Below, piece by piece: positions 1 through 9,521 of a stretch of 64,000 nucleotides of DNA; positions within the stretch are counted from its first letter, which is position 1; the number at the start of each line of letters is the position of its first letter. Source of the stretch: Osmia lignaria lignaria. Its lineage: Eukaryota > Arthropoda > Insecta > Hymenoptera > Megachilidae. The DNA lies in assembly GCF_051020975.1 (NCBI RefSeq), contig NW_027478158.1, forward strand, positions 5,952,001-6,016,000, given 5' to 3'. The notes under the pieces were generated by a model that made no database searches, was not told where the DNA came from, and saw only the letters and a program-made list of their open reading frames with translations. The translations under genes were made by a program, and so were the position numbers.

Positions 1-183
1 GCCACGGTGTTTCTGTATCTCTATTATGTTGGTGCGGCTTCGGAACTTTTAAATATCTTGATATATCTCGAGAACTACGCATCTGATCAAAAAATATCAT
101 AGAACATAAAAAGTAGGAAACTTAATTCTCTACAAAAAAGGTCTCTTAACATTTTGCCATAGCTCGCTTCGTTTCCGATATAT
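1..183 (+). repeat. Partial monomer at the left window edge
   Basis: The window opens inside a monomer, at the GCCACGGTG motif that follows the second internal duplication copy. The segment carries the CTCGAGAAC/TACGCA and AAAAGTAGG haplotype and the CCGATATATTT variant, as does 4187-4369 one 4186-bp period later, so it belongs to the same higher-order unit. Confidence 0.9.
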
Positions 184-2759
184 TTGCAGATTTATCTCAA
201 GGGAAGGGGCCTGACGGACATATTTCGAGATATTTCTTCTTCTTGTTGTTCTTCTTCTGCACAGCTAAGCTGGAAGTGGCATTTGCAGCTCGCAATAGTG
301 CAGAGTTATCTCAAAGAAAGGGGCCACGGTGTTTCTGTATCTCTATTATGTTGGTGCGGCTTCGGAACTGTTGAATATCTTGATATATCTCGAGAACTAC
401 GCACCTGATCGAAAAATATCATAGAACATAAAGAGTAGGAAACTTAATTCTCTACAAAAAAGGTCTCTTAACATTTTGCCATAGCTCGCTTCGTTTCCGA
501 GATATTTGCAGATTTATCTCAAGGGAAGGGGCCTGACGGACATATTTCGAGATATTTCTTCTTCTTGTTGTTCTTCTTCTGCACAGCTAAGCTGGAAGTG
601 GCATTTGCAGCTCGCAATAGTGCAGAGTTATCGCAAAGAAAGGGCCCACGGTGTTTCCGTATCTATATTATGTTGGTGCGGCTTCGGAATTTTTAAATAT
701 CTTGATATATCTCGAGAACTACGCATCTGATCAAAAAATATCATAGAACATAAAAAGTAGGAAACTTAATTCTCTACAAAAAAGGTCTCTTAACATTTTG
801 CCATAGCTCGCTTCGTTTCCGAGATATTTGCAGATTTATCTCAAGGGAAGGGGCCTGACGGACATATTTCGAGATATTTCTTCTTCTTGTTGTTCTTCTT
901 CTGCACAGCTAAGCGGGAAGTGGCATTTGCAGCCCGCAATAGTGCAGAGTTATCTCAAAGAAAGGGGCCACGGTGTTTCTGTATCTCTATTATGTTGGTG
1001 CGGCTTCGGAACTTTTAAATATCTTGATATATCTCGAAAACTACGCATCTGATCAAAAAATATCATACAACATAAAAAGTAGGAAACTTAATCCTCTACA
1101 AAAAAGGTCTCTTAACATTTTGCCATAGCTCGCTTCGTTTCCGAGATATTTGCAGATTTATCTCAAGGGAAGGGGCCTGACGGACATATTTCGAGATATT
1201 TCTTCTTCTTGTTGTTCTTCTTCTGCACAGCTAAGCTGGAAGTGGCATTTGCAGCTCGCAATAATGCAGAGTTATCTCAAAGAAAGGGGCCACGGTGTTT
1301 CTGTATCTCTATTATGGTGGTGCGGCTTCGGAACTTTTAAATATCTTGATATATCTCGAGAACTACGCATCTGATCAAAAAATATCATAGAACATAAAAA
1401 GTAGGAAACTTAATTCTCTACAAAAAAGGTCTCTTAAGATTTTGCCATAGCTCGCTTCGTTTCCGATATATTTGCAGATTTATCTCAAGGGAAGGGGCCT
1501 GACGGACATATTTCGAGATATTTCTTCTTCTTGTTGTTCTTCTTCTGCACAGCTAAGCTGGAAGTGGCATTTGCAGCTCGCAATAGTGCAGAGTTATCTC
1601 AAAGAAAGGGGCCACGGTGTTTCTGTATCTCTATTATGTTGGTGCGGCTTCGGAACTGTTGAATATCTTGATATATCTCGAGAACTACGCACCTGATCGA
1701 AAAATATCATAGAACATAAAGAGTAGGAAACTTAATTCTCTACAAAAAAGGTCTCTTAACATTTTGCCATAGCTCGCTTCGTTTCCGAGATATTTGCAGA
1801 TTTATCTCAAGGGAAGGGGCCTGACGGACATATTTCGAGATATTTCTTCTTCTTGTTGTTCTTCTTCTGCACAGCTAAGCTGGAAGTGGCATTTGCAGCT
1901 CGCAATAGTGCAGAGTTATCTCAAAGAAAGGGCCCACGGTGTTTCCGTATCTCTATTATGTTGGTGCGGCTTCGGAATTTTTAAATATCTTGATATATCT
2001 CGAGAACTACGCATCTGATCAAAAAATATCATAGAACATAAAAAGTAGGAAACTTAATTCTCTACAAAAAAGGTCTCTTAACATTTTGCCATAGCTCGCT
2101 TCGTTTCCGAGATATTTGCAGATTTATCTCAAGGGAAGGGGCCTGACGGACATATTTCGAGATATTTCTTCTTCTTGTTGTTCTTCTTCTGCACAGCTAA
2201 GCTGGAAGTGGCATTTGCAGCTCGCAATAATGCAGAGTTATCTCAAAGAAAGGGGCCACGGTGTTTCTGTATCTCTATTATGGTGGTGCGGCTTCGGAAC
2301 TTTTAAATATCTTGATATATCTCGAGAACTACGCATCTGATCAAAAAATATCATAGAACATAAAAAGTAGGAAACTTAATTCTCTACAAAAAAGGTCTCT
2401 TAACATTTTGCCATAGCTCGCTTCGTTTCCGAGATATTTGCAGATTTATCTCAAGGGAAGGGGCCTGACGGACATATTTCGAGATATTTCTTCTTCTTGT
2501 TGTTCTTCTTCTGCACAGCTAAGCTGGAAGTGGCATTTACAGCTCGCAATAGTGCAGAGTTATCTCAAAGAAAGGGGCCACGGTGTTTCTGTATCTCTAT
2601 TATGTTGGTGCGGGTTCGGAACTTTTAAATATCGTGATATATCTCGAAAACTACGCTTCTGATCAAAAAATATCATAGAACATAACTTGTAGGAAACATA
2701 ATTCTCTACAAAAAAGGTCTCTTAACATTTTGCCATAGCTCGCTTCGTTTCCGAGATAG

Positions 2760-3081
2760 TTGCAGATTTATCTCAAGGGAAGGGGCCTGACGGACATATT
2801 TCGAGATATTTCTTCTTCTTGTTGTTCTTCTTCTGCACAGCTAAGCTGGAAGTAGCATCTGCAGCTCGCAGTAGTGCAGAGTTATCTCAAAGAAAGGGGC
2901 CACGGTGTTTCTGTATCTCTATTATGGTGGTGCGGCTTCGGAACTTTTAAATATCTTGATATATCTCGAGAACTACGCATCTGATCAAAAAATATCATAG
3001 AACATAAAAAGTAGGAAACTTAATTCTCAACCAAAAAGGTCTCTTAACATTTTGCCATAGCTCGCTTCGTTTCCGAGATAT
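2760..3081 (+). repeat. Monomer with a stop in the shared frame (TGG to TAG)
   Basis: GAAGTAGCATCTG replaces GAAGTGGCATTTG, placing TAG in the recurrent frame. The same change is in 6946-7267, one 4186-bp period away, and was therefore duplicated with unit A. This and similar broken copies argue against selection for the peptide. Confidence 0.85.
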
Positions 3082-4049
3082 TTGCAGATTTATCTCAAGG
3101 GAAGGGGCCTGACGGACATATTTCGAGATATTTCTTCTTCTTGTTGTTCTTCTTCTGCACAGCTAAGCTGGAAGTGGCATTTACAGCTCGCAATAGTGCA
3201 GAGTTATCTCAAAGAAAGGGGCCACGGTGTTTCTGTATCTCTATTATGTTGGTGCGGCTTCGGAACTTTTAAATATCTTGATATATCTCGAAAACTACGC
3301 TTCTGATCAAAAAATATCATAGAACATAACTTGTAGGAAACATAATTCTCTACAAAAAAGGTCTCTTAACATTTTGCCATATCTCGCTTCGTTTCCGAGA
3401 TAGTTGCAGATTTATCTCAAGGGAAGGGGCCTGACGGACATATTTCGAGATATTTCTTCTTCTTGTTGTTCTTCTTCTGCACAGCTAAGCTGGAAGTGGC
3501 ATCTGCAGCTCGCAGTAGTGCAGAGTTATCTCAAAGAAAGGGGCCACGGTGTTTCTGTATCTCTATTATGTTGGTGCGGCTTCGGAACTTTTAAATATCT
3601 TGATATATCTCGAAAACTACGCTTCTGATCAAAAAATATCATAGAACATAACTTGTAGGAAACATAATTCTCTACAAAAAAGGTCTCTTAACATTTTGCC
3701 ATAGCTCGCTTCGTTTCCGAGATAGTTGCAGATTTATCTCAAGGGAAGGGGCCTGACGGACATATTTCGAGATATTTCTTCTTCTTGTTGTTCTCCTTCT
3801 GCACAGCTAAGCTGGAAGTGGCATTTGCAGCTCGCAATGGTGCAGAGTTATCTCAAAGAAAGGGGCCACGGTGTTTCTGTATCTCTATTATGTTGGTGCG
3901 GCTTCGGAACTTTTAAATATCTCGATATATCTCGAGAACTACGCATCTGATCAAAAAATATCATAGAACATAAAAAGTAGGAAACTTAATTCTCTACAAA
4001 TAAGGTCTCTTAACATTTTGCCATAGCTCGCTTCGTTTCCGAGATATTT

Positions 4050-4075
4050 GCAGATTTATCTCAAGGGAAGGGGCC
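4050..4075 (+). repeat. Internal duplication within monomer, copy a
   Basis: The 26 bp here match 4164-4189 at 23 of 26 positions, both starting GCAGA and ending AAGGGGCC with a shared TTATCTCAA core. The two copies are 114 bp apart in the same monomer and the pair is present in essentially every monomer. It suggests the 322-bp unit arose partly by duplication of a shorter ancestor, although a clean subdivision of the rest of the monomer is not visible by eye. Confidence 0.8.
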
Positions 4076-4088
4076 TGACGGACATATT

Positions 4089-4097
4089 TCGAGATAT
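4089..4097 (+). repeat. Inverted-repeat arm TCGAGATAT
   Basis: TCGAGATAT here is the exact reverse complement of ATATCTCGA at 4249-4257 in the same monomer, and CCGAGATAT at 4039-4047 is a near copy. In monomers whose tail reads CTCGAAAAC instead of CTCGAGAAC, the complementarity extends to about 11 bases. Each monomer can therefore pair with itself across about 150 bases or with its neighbours, a common feature of satellites. No role is shown. Confidence 0.6.
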
Positions 4098-4128
4098 TTC
4101 TTCTTCTTGTTGTTCTTCTTCTGCACAG
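4097..4128 (+). other. Polypyrimidine tract followed by GCACAG (splice-acceptor-like)
   Basis: A run of about 26 bases made of TTC and TTG triplets ends in GCACAG, with the AG at 4127-4128. It looks like a eukaryotic 3' splice site (pyrimidine tract then CAG) on the plus strand and is kept in nearly every monomer. It is also where the 3-bp and 15-bp deletions fall (52990, 55240, 55869, 58108 and 59381 units), as expected of a slippage-prone triplet tract. There is no evidence that it is used for splicing. Confidence 0.5.
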
Positions 4129-4163
4129 CTAAGCTGGAAGTGGCATTTGCAGCTCGCAATAGT

Positions 4164-4189
4164 GCAGAGTTATCTCAAAGAAAGGGGCC
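4164..4189 (+). repeat. Internal duplication within monomer, copy b
   Basis: Partner of 4050-4075, differing at three positions (T/G at base 6, then G/A at bases 16 and 18). After the GGGGCC end the two copies go on as CTGACGG and CACGG, so similarity continues weakly with a small gap. Confidence 0.8.
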
Positions 4190-4248
4190 ACGGTGTTTCT
4201 GTATCTCTATTATGTTGGTGCGGCTTCGGAACTTTTAAATATCTTGAT

Positions 4249-4257
4249 ATATCTCGA
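4249..4257 (+). repeat. Inverted-repeat arm ATATCTCGA, within a palindromic patch
   Basis: Complementary arm to 4089-4097. It overlaps the palindromes GATATATC just upstream and CTCGAG (XhoI recognition) at 4253-4258. The G/A state of the CTCGAG third codon position, CTCGAG versus CTCGAA, is one of the main subtype markers along the array and is linked to a TACGCA versus TACGCT difference a few bases downstream. Confidence 0.6.
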
Positions 4258-4272
4258 GAACTACGCATCTGA

Positions 4273-4369
4273 TCAAAAAATATCATAGAACATAAAAAGT
4301 AGGAAACTTAATTCTCTACAAAAAAGGTCTCTTAACATTTTGCCATAGCTCGCTTCGTTTCCGATATAT
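4273..4369 (+). repeat. A-rich inter-frame segment of the monomer
   Basis: About 97 bp between the end of one open frame and the start of the next. It holds A runs (after TGATC and in CTACAAAAAAGG) and the conserved TTTTGCCATAGCTCGCTTCG. Two alternative haplotypes occur across the array: AAAAGTAGGAAACTTAATTC, usually following CTCGAGAAC TACGCA, and AATTGTAGGAAACATAATTC (or ACTTG), usually following CTCGAAAAC TACGCT. I see no convincing promoter, terminator or RNA gene in it. Confidence 0.7.
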
Positions 4370-7300
4370 TTGCAGATTTATCTCAAGGGAAGGGGCCTGA
4401 CGGACATATATCGAGATATTTCTTCTTCTTGTTGTTCTTCTTCGGCACAGCTAAGCTGGAAGTGGCATTTGCAGCTCGCAATAGTGCAGAGTTATCTCAA
4501 AGAAAGGGGCCACGGTGTTTCTGTATCTCTATTATGTTGGTGCGGCTTCGGAACTGTTGAATATCTTGATATATCTCGAGAACTACGCACCTGATCGAAA
4601 AATATCATAGAACATAAAGAGTAGGAAACTTAATTCTCTACAAAAAAGGTCTCTTAACATTTTGCCATAGCTCGCTTCGTTTCCGAGATATTTGCAGATT
4701 TATCTCAAGGGAAGGGGCCTGACGGACATATTTCGAGATATTTCTTCTTCTTGTTGTTCTTCTTCTGCACAGCTAAGCTGGAAGTGGCATTTGCAGCTCG
4801 CAATAGTGCAGAGTTATCGCAAAGAAAGGGCCCACGGTGTTTCCGTATCTATATTATGTTGGTGCGGCTTCGGAATTTTTAAATATCTTGATATATCTCG
4901 AGAACTACGCATCTGATCAAAAAATATCATAGAACATAAAAAGTAGGAAACTTAATTCTCTACAAAAAAGGTCTCTTAACATTTTGCCATAGCTCGCTTC
5001 GTTTCCGAGATATTTGCAGATTTATCTCAAGGGAAGGGGCCTGACGGACATATTTCGAGATATTTCTTCTTCTTGTTGTTCTTCTTCTGCACAGCTAAGC
5101 GGGAAGTGGCATTTGCAGCCCGCAATAGTGCAGAGTTATCTCAAAGAAAGGGGCCACGGTGTTTCTGTATCTCTATTATGTTGGTGCGGCTTCGGAACTT
5201 TTAAATATCTTGATATATCTCGAAAACTACGCATCTGATCAAAAAATATCATACAACATAAAAAGTAGGAAACTTAATCCTCTACAAAAAAGGTCTCTTA
5301 ACATTTTGCCATAGCTCGCTTCGTTTCCGAGATATTTGCAGATTTATCTCAAGGGAAGGGGCCTGACGGACATATTTCGAGATATTTCTTCTTCTTGTTG
5401 TTCTTCTTCTGCACAGCTAAGCTGGAAGTGGCATTTGCAGCTCGCAATAATGCAGAGTTATCTCAAAGAAAGGGGCCACGGTGTTTCTGTATCTCTATTA
5501 TGGTGGTGCGGCTTCGGAACTTTTAAATATCTTGATATATCTCGAGAACTACGCATCTGATCAAAAAATATCATAGAACATAAAAAGTAGGAAACTTAAT
5601 TCTCTACAAAAAAGGTCTCTTAAGATTTTGCCATAGCTCGCTTCGTTTCCGATATATTTGCAGATTTATCTCAAGGGAAGGGGCCTGACGGACATATTTC
5701 GAGATATTTCTTCTTCTTGTTGTTCTTCTTCTGCACAGCTAAGCTGGAAGTGGCATTTGCAGCTCGCAATAGTGCAGAGTTATCTCAAAGAAAGGGGCCA
5801 CGGTGTTTCTGTATCTCTATTATGTTGGTGCGGCTTCGGAACTGTTGAATATCTTGATATATCTCGAGAACTACGCACCTGATCGAAAAATATCATAGAA
5901 CATAAAGAGTAGGAAACTTAATTCTCTACAAAAAAGGTCTCTTAACATTTTGCCATAGCTCGCTTCGTTTCCGAGATATTTGCAGATTTATCTCAAGGGA
6001 AGGGGCCTGACGGACATATTTCGAGATATTTCTTCTTCTTGTTGTTCTTCTTCTGCACAGCTAAGCTGGAAGTGGCATTTGCAGCTCGCAATAGTGCAGA
6101 GTTATCTCAAAGAAAGGGCCCACGGTGTTTCCGTATCTCTATTATGTTGGTGCGGCTTCGGAATTTTTAAATATCTTGATATATCTCGAGAACTACGCAT
6201 CTGATCAAAAAATATCATAGAACATAAAAAGTAGGAAACTTAATTCTCTACAAAAAAGGTCTCTTAACATTTTGCCATAGCTCGCTTCGTTTCCGAGATA
6301 TTTGCAGATTTATCTCAAGGGAAGGGGCCTGACGGACATATTTCGAGATATTTCTTCTTCTTGTTGTTCTTCTTCTGCACAGCTAAGCTGGAAGTGGCAT
6401 TTGCAGCTCGCAATAATGCAGAGTTATCTCAAAGAAAGGGGCCACGGTGTTTCTGTATCTCTATTATGGTGGTGCGGCTTCGGAACTTTTAAATATCTTG
6501 ATATATCTCGAGAACTACGCATCTGATCAAAAAATATCATAGAACATAAAAAGTAGGAAACTTAATTCTCTACAAAAAAGGTCTCTTAACATTTTGCAAT
6601 AGCTCGCTTCGTTTCCGAGATATTTGCAGATTTATCTCAAGGGAAGGGGCCTGACGGACATATTTCGAGATATTTCTTCTTCTTGTTGTTCTTCTTCTGC
6701 ACAGCTAAGCTGGAAGTGGCATTTACAGCTCGCAATAGTGCAGAGTTATCTCAAAGAAAGGGGCCACGGTGTTTCTGTATCTCTATTATGTTGGTGCGGG
6801 TTCGGAACTTTTAAATATCGTGATATATCTCGAAAACTACGCTTCTGATCAAAAAATATCATAGAACATAACTTGTAGGAAACATAATTCTCTACAAAAA
6901 AGGTCTCTTAACATTTTGCCATAGCTCGCTTCGTTTCCGAGATAGTTGCAGATTTATCTCAAGGGAAGGGGCCTGACGGACATATTTCGAGATATTTCTT
7001 CTTCTTGTTGTTCTTCTTCTGCACAGCTAAGCTGGAAGTAGCATCTGCAGCTCGCAGTAGTGCAGAGTTATCTCAAAGAAAGGGGCCACGGTGTTTCTGT
7101 ATCTCTATTATGGTGGTGCGGCTTCGGAACTTTTAAATATCTTGATATATCTCGAGAACTACGCATCTGATCAAAAAATATCATAGAACATAAAAAGTAG
7201 GAAACTTAATTCTCAACCAAAAAGGTCTCTTAACATTTTGCCATAGCTCGCTTCGTTTCCGAGATATTTGCAGATTTATCTCAAGGGAAGGGGCCTGACG

Positions 7301-7911
7301 GACATATTTCGAGATATTTCTTCTTCTTGTTGTTCTTCTTCTGCACAGCTAAGCTGGAAGTGGCATTTACAGCTCGCAATAGTGCAGAGTTATCTCAAAG
7401 AAAGGGGCCACGGTGTTTCTGTATCTCTATTATGTTGGTGCGGCTTCGGAACTTTTAAATATCTTGATATATCTCGAAAACTACGCTTCTGATCAAAAAA
7501 TATCATAGAACATAACTTGTAGGAAACATAATTCTCTACAAAAAAGGTCTCTTAACATTTTGCCATATCTCGCTTCGTTTCCGAGATAGTTGCAGATTTA
7601 TCTCAAGGGAAGGGGCCTGACGGACATATTTCGAGATATTTCTTCTTCTTGTTGTTCTTCTTCTGCACAGCTAAGCTGGAAGTGGCATCTGCAGCTCGCA
7701 GTAGTGCAGAGTTATCTCAAAGAAAGGGGCCACGGTGTTTCTGTATCTCTATTATGTTGGTGCGGCTTCGGAACTTTTAAATATCTTGATATATCTCGAA
7801 AACTACGCTTCTGATCAAAAAATATCATAGAACATAACTTGTAGGAAACATAATTCTCTACAAAAAAGGTCTCTTAACATTTTGCCATATCTCGCTTCGT
7901 TTCCGAGATAG
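4370..7911 (+). repeat. Higher-order unit A, copy 2 (about 11 of 13 monomers)
   Basis: Matches copy 1 monomer by monomer at a 4186-bp offset, with very few differences: ATATATCGAG and TTCGGCAC in the 4370 unit, and TGCAATAG for TGCCATAG near 6597. The match includes rare variants such as CTTAAGATTTTG, ATACAACAT with AATCCTC, and the stop-bearing monomer at 6946. Correspondence fades after about 7880, where the 7912 monomer resembles its left neighbour and not the expected 3726 monomer. Confidence 0.9.
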
Positions 7912-8233
7912 TTGCAGATTTATCTCAAGGGAAGGGGCCTGACGGACATATTTCGAGATATTTCTTCTTCTTGTTGTTCTTCTTCTGCACAGCTAAGCTG
8001 GAAGTGGCATCTGCAGCTCGCAGTAGTGCAGAGTTATCTCAAAGAAAGGGGCCACGGTGTTTCTGTATCTCTATTATGTTGGTGCGGCTTCGGAACTTTT
8101 AAATATCTCGATATATCTCGAAAACTACGCTTCTGATCAAAAAATATCATAGAACATAAAGTGTAGGAAACATAATTCTCTACAAAAAAGGTCTCTTAAC
8201 ATTTTGCGATAGCTCGCTTCGTTTCCGAGATAT
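7912..8233 (+). repeat. Single-monomer local duplication at the end of unit A
   Basis: The first part repeats the 7590 monomer (GATAGTTGCAG start, GCATCTGCAGCTCGCAGTAG, and a preceding CCATATCTCGC). The tail instead carries AAAGTGTAGGAAACATAATTC followed by TTTTGCGATAG, a combination found again only at the 15640-15961 monomer, 24 units away. It is therefore a junction monomer between two array segments. Confidence 0.75.
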
Positions 8234-9521
8234 TTGCAGATTTATCTCAAGGGAAGGGGCCTAACGGACATATTTCGAGATATTTCTTCTTCTTGTTGTT
8301 CTTCTTCTGCACAGCTAAGCTGGAAGTGGCATTTGCAGCTCGCAATAGTGCAGAGTTATCTCAAAGAAAGGGGCCACGGTGTTTCTGTATCTCTATTATG
8401 TTGGTGCGGCTTCGGAACTTTTAAATATCTTGATATATCTCGAAAACTACGCATCTGATCAAAAAATATCATACAACATAAAAAGTAGGAAACTTAATCC
8501 TCTACAAAAAAGGTCTCTTAACATTTTGCCATAGCTCGCTTCGTTTCCGAGATATTTGCAGATTTATCTCAAGGGAAGGGGCCTGACGGACATATTTCGA
8601 GATATTTCTTCTTCTTGTTGTTCTTCTTCTGCACAGCTAAGCTGGAAGTGGCATTTGCAGCTCGCAATAATGCAGAGTTATCTCAAAGAAAGGGGCCACG
8701 GTGTTTCTGTATCTCTATTATGGTGGTGCGGCTTCGGAACTTTTAAATATCTTGATATATCTCGAGAACTACGCATCTGATCAAAAAATATCATAGAACA
8801 TAAAAAGTAGGAAACTTAATTCTCTACAAAAAAGGTCTCTTAAGATTTTGCCATAGCTCGCTTCGTTTCCGATATATTTGCAGATTTATCTCAAGGGAAG
8901 GGGCCTGACGGACATATTTCGAGATATTTCTTCTTCTTGTTGTTCTTCTTCTGCACAGCTAAGCTGGAAGTGGCATTTGCAGCTCGCAATAGTGCAGAGT
9001 TATCTCAAAGAAAGGGGCCGCGGTGTTTCTGTATCTCTATTATGTTGGTGCGGCTTCGGAACTGTTGAATATCTTGATATATCTCGAGAACTACGCACCT
9101 GATCGAAAAATATCATAGAACATAAAGAGTAGGAAACTTAATTCTCTACAAAAAAGGTCTCTTAACATTTTGCCATAGCTCGCTTCGTTTCCGAGATATT
9201 TGCAGATTTATCTCAAGGGAAGGGGCCTGACGGACATATTTCGAGATATTTCTTCTTCTTGTTGTTCTTCTTCTGCACAGCTAAGCTGGAAGTGGCATTT
9301 GCAGCTCGCAATAGTGCAGAGTTATCTCAAAGAAAGGGCCCACGGTGTTTCCGTATCTCTATTATGTTGGTGCGGCTTCGGAATTTTTAAATATCTTGAT
9401 ATATCTCGAGAACTACGCATCTGATCAAAAAATATTATAGAACATAAAAAGTAGGAAACTTAATTCTCTACAAAAAAGGTCTCTTAACATTTTGCGATAG
9501 CTCGCTTCGTTTCCGAGATAT
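8234..9521 (+). repeat. Partial third copy of higher-order unit A
   Basis: From about 8380 to 9425 the monomers match 974-2019 at an offset of 7406 bp (23 monomers). The shared markers are ATACAACAT with AATCCTC, ATAATGCAG with TATGGTGG at 8556, CTTAAGATTTTG at about 8839, GAACTGTTGAA at about 9058, and GGGCCCACGG in the 9200 unit. The start of the 8234 monomer carries CCTAACGG, absent from the 828 counterpart, so the left junction lies inside that monomer. Confidence 0.8.

Larger units (their letters stand above)
4048..4272 (+). other. Recurrent 74-codon open frame, probably not a gene
   Basis: A frame of 74 codons opens at TTG and ends at the TGA inside TGATCA; about 189 of 198 monomers keep it. 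There is no ATG at the start in any copy. The predicted peptide has a Ser/Cys-rich stretch from the T/C tract and a hydrophobic C-terminal third, and I recognise no domain. Variants between monomers are largely amino-acid changing (for example L/R, G/A, Q/E, W/S, C/W), eight copies carry a stop or lose the first codon, and one has a frameshift. As 322 is 3x107+1, the frame cannot read through into a polyprotein. I call it a by-product of tandem repetition; transcription data could overturn this. Confidence 0.7.
184..4369 (+). repeat. Higher-order unit A, copy 1 (13 monomers, 4186 bp)
   Basis: Thirteen distinguishable monomers. Markers in order include GAACTGTTGAA at 366, the GGGCCCACGG and TATATTATG unit at 506, AAGCGGGAAG with GCAGCCCGC at 828, ATAATGCAG with TATGGTGG at 1150, CTTAAGATTTTG at 1433, and ATCGTGATA at 2632. 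Each recurs 4186 bp downstream. Inside the unit, monomers 184/506/1150 are themselves echoed by 1472/1794/2116, so an older 3/4-monomer repeat lies within it. The 2760 monomer carries a stop (GAAGTAGC) in the shared frame. Confidence 0.9.
4048..4369 (+). repeat. Representative satellite monomer (consensus-like)
   Basis: This unit carries the majority base at nearly every variable site and matches units at 36570, 37858, 39790, 40756, 42044, 43654 and 46874 in its open-frame part. Hand count gives 125 G+C of 322 (about 39%) and about 11 CpG. In order it holds the first copy of an internal 26-bp duplication, a T/C tract ending in CAG, the motif GGAAGTGGCATTTGCAGCTC, the second internal copy, a TCTCTATTATG segment, the ATATCTCGAG palindrome region, a TGATCA site (BclI recognition) at 4270-4275, and an A-rich tail. 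The TGATCA site is kept in most monomers, so the array should give a 322-bp ladder with an enzyme cutting there. Confidence 0.95.

Noticed and set aside
4079..4097. Transposon terminal inverted repeat with target-site duplication
   Set aside because: The TCGAGATAT arms lie inside every monomer, with no flanking direct repeats or transposase frame; simple dyad symmetry explains them.
4219..4236. Pol III internal promoter (GGCTTCGGAAC resembling a B box, followed by TTTT)
   Set aside because: The match to the B-box consensus is weak and there is no convincing A box at the right distance, so a tRNA- or SINE-derived origin is not supported.
4048..4369. CENP-B box (TTCG....A..CGGG)
   Set aside because: Each TTCG in the monomer was examined; none is followed by the required A and CGGG spacing on either strand.
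4048..4369. rDNA intergenic spacer or 5S/histone gene cluster
   Set aside because: No rRNA, 5S or histone coding segment interrupts the array anywhere in the window.
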